Of a stretch of DNA of 64,000 nt, positions 62,001 through 64,000 are shown one piece after another. The notes beneath the pieces are model-generated. The model worked only from the letters and a program-made list of their open reading frames with translations. It was not told the origin of the DNA and made no database searches. Both the position numbers and the translations under genes were made by a program. The stretch is from an uncultured Bacilli bacterium (lineage in GTDB: Bacteria > Bacillota_I > Bacilli_A > RF39 > UBA660): contig CAKORG010000003.1 in the NCBI GenBank assembly GCA_934101495.1, positions 6,186 through 70,185 of the forward strand, read 5' to 3'. The first letter of the stretch is position 1. The number at the start of each line of letters is the position of its first letter.

Positions 62001-63119
62001 TTACATTCCTATAATATACGGTTTATCTAAGCTGCCATCACCATAAATTACATAAACTGATGAGTCTAAATACAAAACAGGGCGGACACTATGGCTAAGG
62101 TACGCAAAATCATTACTGCCCAGATAGAACACATAATCACTACTCGAAGAATCAGGCGTAATTGTCCAATCCAAAGTATTTTTATTCAACCAGTTTTGTT
62201 CAACACATGTGCTACTATAAGAACTTAAATTTGTTGTTCTTGCACAACTACTTGCTAATACACTAAAGCCATAATCACTTGGATACATCAGCCCTATATA
62301 TCCTGTTGTACTTGTTGGTCTTCCACTATATACTGTTGTTCCTCTTTCATATCCATAGAAAACTTCTGCTGTTGCATCTCTACTAGAATATCCTCCTAGA
62401 TACCATGTTACTTTTGCTATCATACTTCTATATCCAGATTGGATTCCTTTTTTAGTATAATCACAATTAGCTGTTACTGTTGTACTATATCCATAACAAT
62501 AGCCTGAATTTGTTCCATCTTGAGCATTATAGTACGCACCATTAAGTAGTAAGTTTAAACTAGCTGCTGTCCAGTCGTTAGTATTTGACTTATGCCATGC
62601 GAGTCCATCTAACACATCTGCACGCATTATTTTAACCAAGTTCTTTCCACTTACACCATGTGATGCACTATCAAACACTCCGATGATTCTCCAGTACTCA
62701 TTATTGAACCAAACATAGTTATTTGGATTTTTTCCTTCATATCTATATCCATTTTCATTTACCACCTGTCCTGTTCCTTGTGTTGTTCCTGGAAGTCCTG
62801 TGATATAATCATTTAAATATGTTTTTGTAATTGTTTCAAACTTTATATCACATGATACATCACCAGTTATATTTTCTATTGCTAATTTCCAATCATCATA
62901 TAACCATTTTCCATCTGCACCTTCACATGATACATTTGCTTTATACAATCCTTTAGATGGAAAAGATGTTATTCTTTTTCCATCTAAAGATAAAGCATAT
63001 AATATCCCATCTTTTTTAAATGTATGTTTATTATTAGTATTATTATTTAAAATAATTACACTAATAAGTAATATTATTAATATAATTCCTATACTTACTA
63101 TTCTAATTCTCTTTTGCAT
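62001..63119 (-). CDS. Membrane-anchored FGE/C-type-lectin-like surface protein with hypervariable segment
   Basis: The 372-residue protein is a close paralog of the gene at 21317: same anchor MQKRIRIVSIGIILIILLIS, same ANVSCEGADGKWLYDDWKLAIENITGDVSCDIKF module and the same GYRYEGKNPNNYVWFNNEYWRIIGVFDSASHG start of the lectin-like domain. Differences gather in the C-terminal part: LDWTITPDSS, a variable stretch of about 22 codons (62088-62153), shorter than in the others, then SVRPVLYLDSSVYVIYGDGSLDKPYIIGM. ATG 63119 follows GGAGGTCTT; the longer frame from 63251 lacks a site. The next variable protein lies 160 bases upstream. Confidence 0.75.
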   Translation of the reverse strand: MQKRIRIVSIGIILIILLISVIILNNNTNNKHTFKKDGILYALSLDGKRITSFPSKGLYKANVSCEGADGKWLYDDWKLAIENITGDVSCDIKFETITKTYLNDYITGLPGTTQGTGQVVNENGYRYEGKNPNNYVWFNNEYWRIIGVFDSASHGVSGKNLVKIMRADVLDGLAWHKSNTNDWTAASLNLLLNGAYYNAQDGTNSGYCYGYSTTVTANCDYTKKGIQSGYRSMIAKVTWYLGGYSSRDATAEVFYGYERGTTVYSGRPTSTTGYIGLMYPSDYGFSVLASSCARTTNLSSYSSTCVEQNWLNKNTLDWTITPDSSSSDYVFYLGSNDFAYLSHSVRPVLYLDSSVYVIYGDGSLDKPYIIGM

Positions 63120-63277
63120 AAGACCTCCAATAATTTTATTGATTATGTTCTTAAATAAACCATCATATTTAAGATTGTTAGTAAATTCACATATTATAAT
63201 TGGGTATTTCATTTTTATCATATTTGTTCTTACAATGTCGACCAATAACATCTTCGAGACGCATTAATTACAAAGCT

Positions 63278-64000
63278 TCATATTCCTATTATATATGGTT
63301 TATTCATGGTTCCTTCTCCACCGATTTTATACACAGAAACGTCTAGATACAAAACTGGACGGACACTATAACTATAGTTCATACTAGTGCTACGTTTTAC
63401 ATAACCATTGTTCTGCACAACGAACGCATTAATATTAAACGAAGAATAAGGCATAAGAGTCCATTCGTACCCTTTTCCGTATAACCAACTTTGGCCTGCA
63501 CATGTGCCACTACTATAAGAATCTAGACTTGTTGTTCTTGCACAACTACTTGATAATACACTGTATCCATAATCACTCGGATACATTAGTCCTACATATC
63601 CTGTTGTACTTGTTGGTCTTCCCCTATATACTGTTGTTCCTCTTTCATATCCATAAAAAGCTGCTGTTGTTTTTCTATTACTTGAATATCCACCTAGATG
63701 CCATGTTACATTTGCTATCATGCTTCTATAGTTCAATTGTATTCCTTTTTTTCTATAATCACAATCAGAAAACGCTATCGAGGCATTCCGATAGCAATGT
63801 TCAGAACCTGTTCCATCTTGAGCATTATAGTATGCACCATTAAGAAGTTTGTTTAAGCTAGCTGCTGTCCAGTCGTTAGTATTTGACCTATCCCATGGTA
63901 GCCCATCTAACACATCTGCACGTATTATTTTAACCAAGTTCTTTCCACTTACACCATGTGATGCACTATCAAACACTCCGATGATTCTCCAGTACTCATT
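63278..64000 (-). CDS. FGE/C-type-lectin-like surface protein with hypervariable segment (5' end outside window)
   Basis: 240 residues plus stop are visible; the frame is open to the right edge with NEYWRIIGVFDSASHG, so the true start lies beyond the window. NDWTAASLNKLLNGAYYNAQDGTGSEHCYRN, WHLGGYSSNRKTTAAFYGYERGTTVY, YVGLMYPSDYGYSVLSSSCARTTSLDSY and WLYGKGYEWTLMPYSS precede a unique variable part of about 25 codons (63364-63451), then SVRPVLYLDVSVYKIGGEGTMNKPYIIGI. The variable codons end mostly in T or C. It is the fourth of the short-form family in this window. Confidence 0.75.
   Translation of the reverse strand, partial: NEYWRIIGVFDSASHGVSGKNLVKIIRADVLDGLPWDRSNTNDWTAASLNKLLNGAYYNAQDGTGSEHCYRNASIAFSDCDYRKKGIQLNYRSMIANVTWHLGGYSSNRKTTAAFYGYERGTTVYRGRPTSTTGYVGLMYPSDYGYSVLSSSCARTTSLDSYSSGTCAGQSWLYGKGYEWTLMPYSSFNINAFVVQNNGYVKRSTSMNYSYSVRPVLYLDVSVYKIGGEGTMNKPYIIGI

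Overview
The window is a 64 kb piece of a very AT-rich genome with the layout of a low-GC Gram-positive chromosome (Bacillota, Bacilli-like). PolC and DnaE are both present, the ireB-ruvX-yrzB-mltG-trmR-trhP1-trhP2-greA run matches the Bacillus subtilis yrzL-yrrK-yrzB-yrrL-yrrM-yrrN-yrrO-greA order, and rpsU-yqeY, lepA...hemW, tgt, rpoZ and a valine T-box are present. Shine-Dalgarno sites are strong (GGAGG or AGGTGAT). TGA is a stop and Trp is TGG, so the code is standard. A gerA-type germinant-receptor operon and two Spo0A-box-like sites point to a spore former. I infer an uncultured gut Bacilli lineage (RF39/Erysipelotrichales-like); no rRNA is present to prove it.

Layout. 1-5.3 kb: tig (partial), then the tRNA-modification/cell-wall operon. 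5.3-7.7 kb: a candidate structured RNA, an AAA ATPase and a CptIN-type III toxin-antitoxin locus with three separate arrays of pseudoknot repeats. 7.7-11.9 kb: smr, a pfkB kinase, a GC-rich island, a variable surface protein and an ORF6N gene framed by palindromes. 11.9-21.2 kb: tmcAL, polC and dnaE side by side, and an Rpn nuclease. 21.3-24 kb: two variable surface proteins. 24-31.5 kb: holA, membrane proteins, tgt, an AbiEii-like protein, an RsgI-like protein and rlmD. 31.5-35 kb: germinant receptor. 35-37 kb: yqeY, rpsU, an Rpn gene and its duplicated tail. 37.1-39.9 kb: a bacteriocin locus with two small double-glycine peptides and a peptidase-containing exporter. 40-51 kb: hemW, two paralogous SpoIIID-like proteins, lepA, tRNA-Ala, rpoZ, a pilin-like protein, a sigma/anti-sigma pair, flavodoxin and ogt. 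50.3-54.2 kb: a phospholipid/acyl-CoA operon. 54.3-57.3 kb: an Rpn remnant and valS with a T-box but an internal in-frame stop. 57.3-64 kb: beta-propeller-like surface proteins and three more variable proteins, the last cut by the window edge.

Three things deserve attention. (1) The CptIN locus carries two extra antitoxin-like RNA arrays; all six repeats keep the same H-type pseudoknot, with compensatory base changes, and one array with its own promoter and terminator stands in front of an AAA ATPase instead of a toxin. (2) Six formylglycine-generating-enzyme/C-type-lectin-like surface proteins share nearly constant flanks around a segment of about 22-30 codons that is completely different in each, the pattern expected of diversity-generating retroelement targets; no reverse transcriptase is in the window. 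(3) Two unannotated double-glycine peptides lie beside a C39-peptidase ABC exporter.
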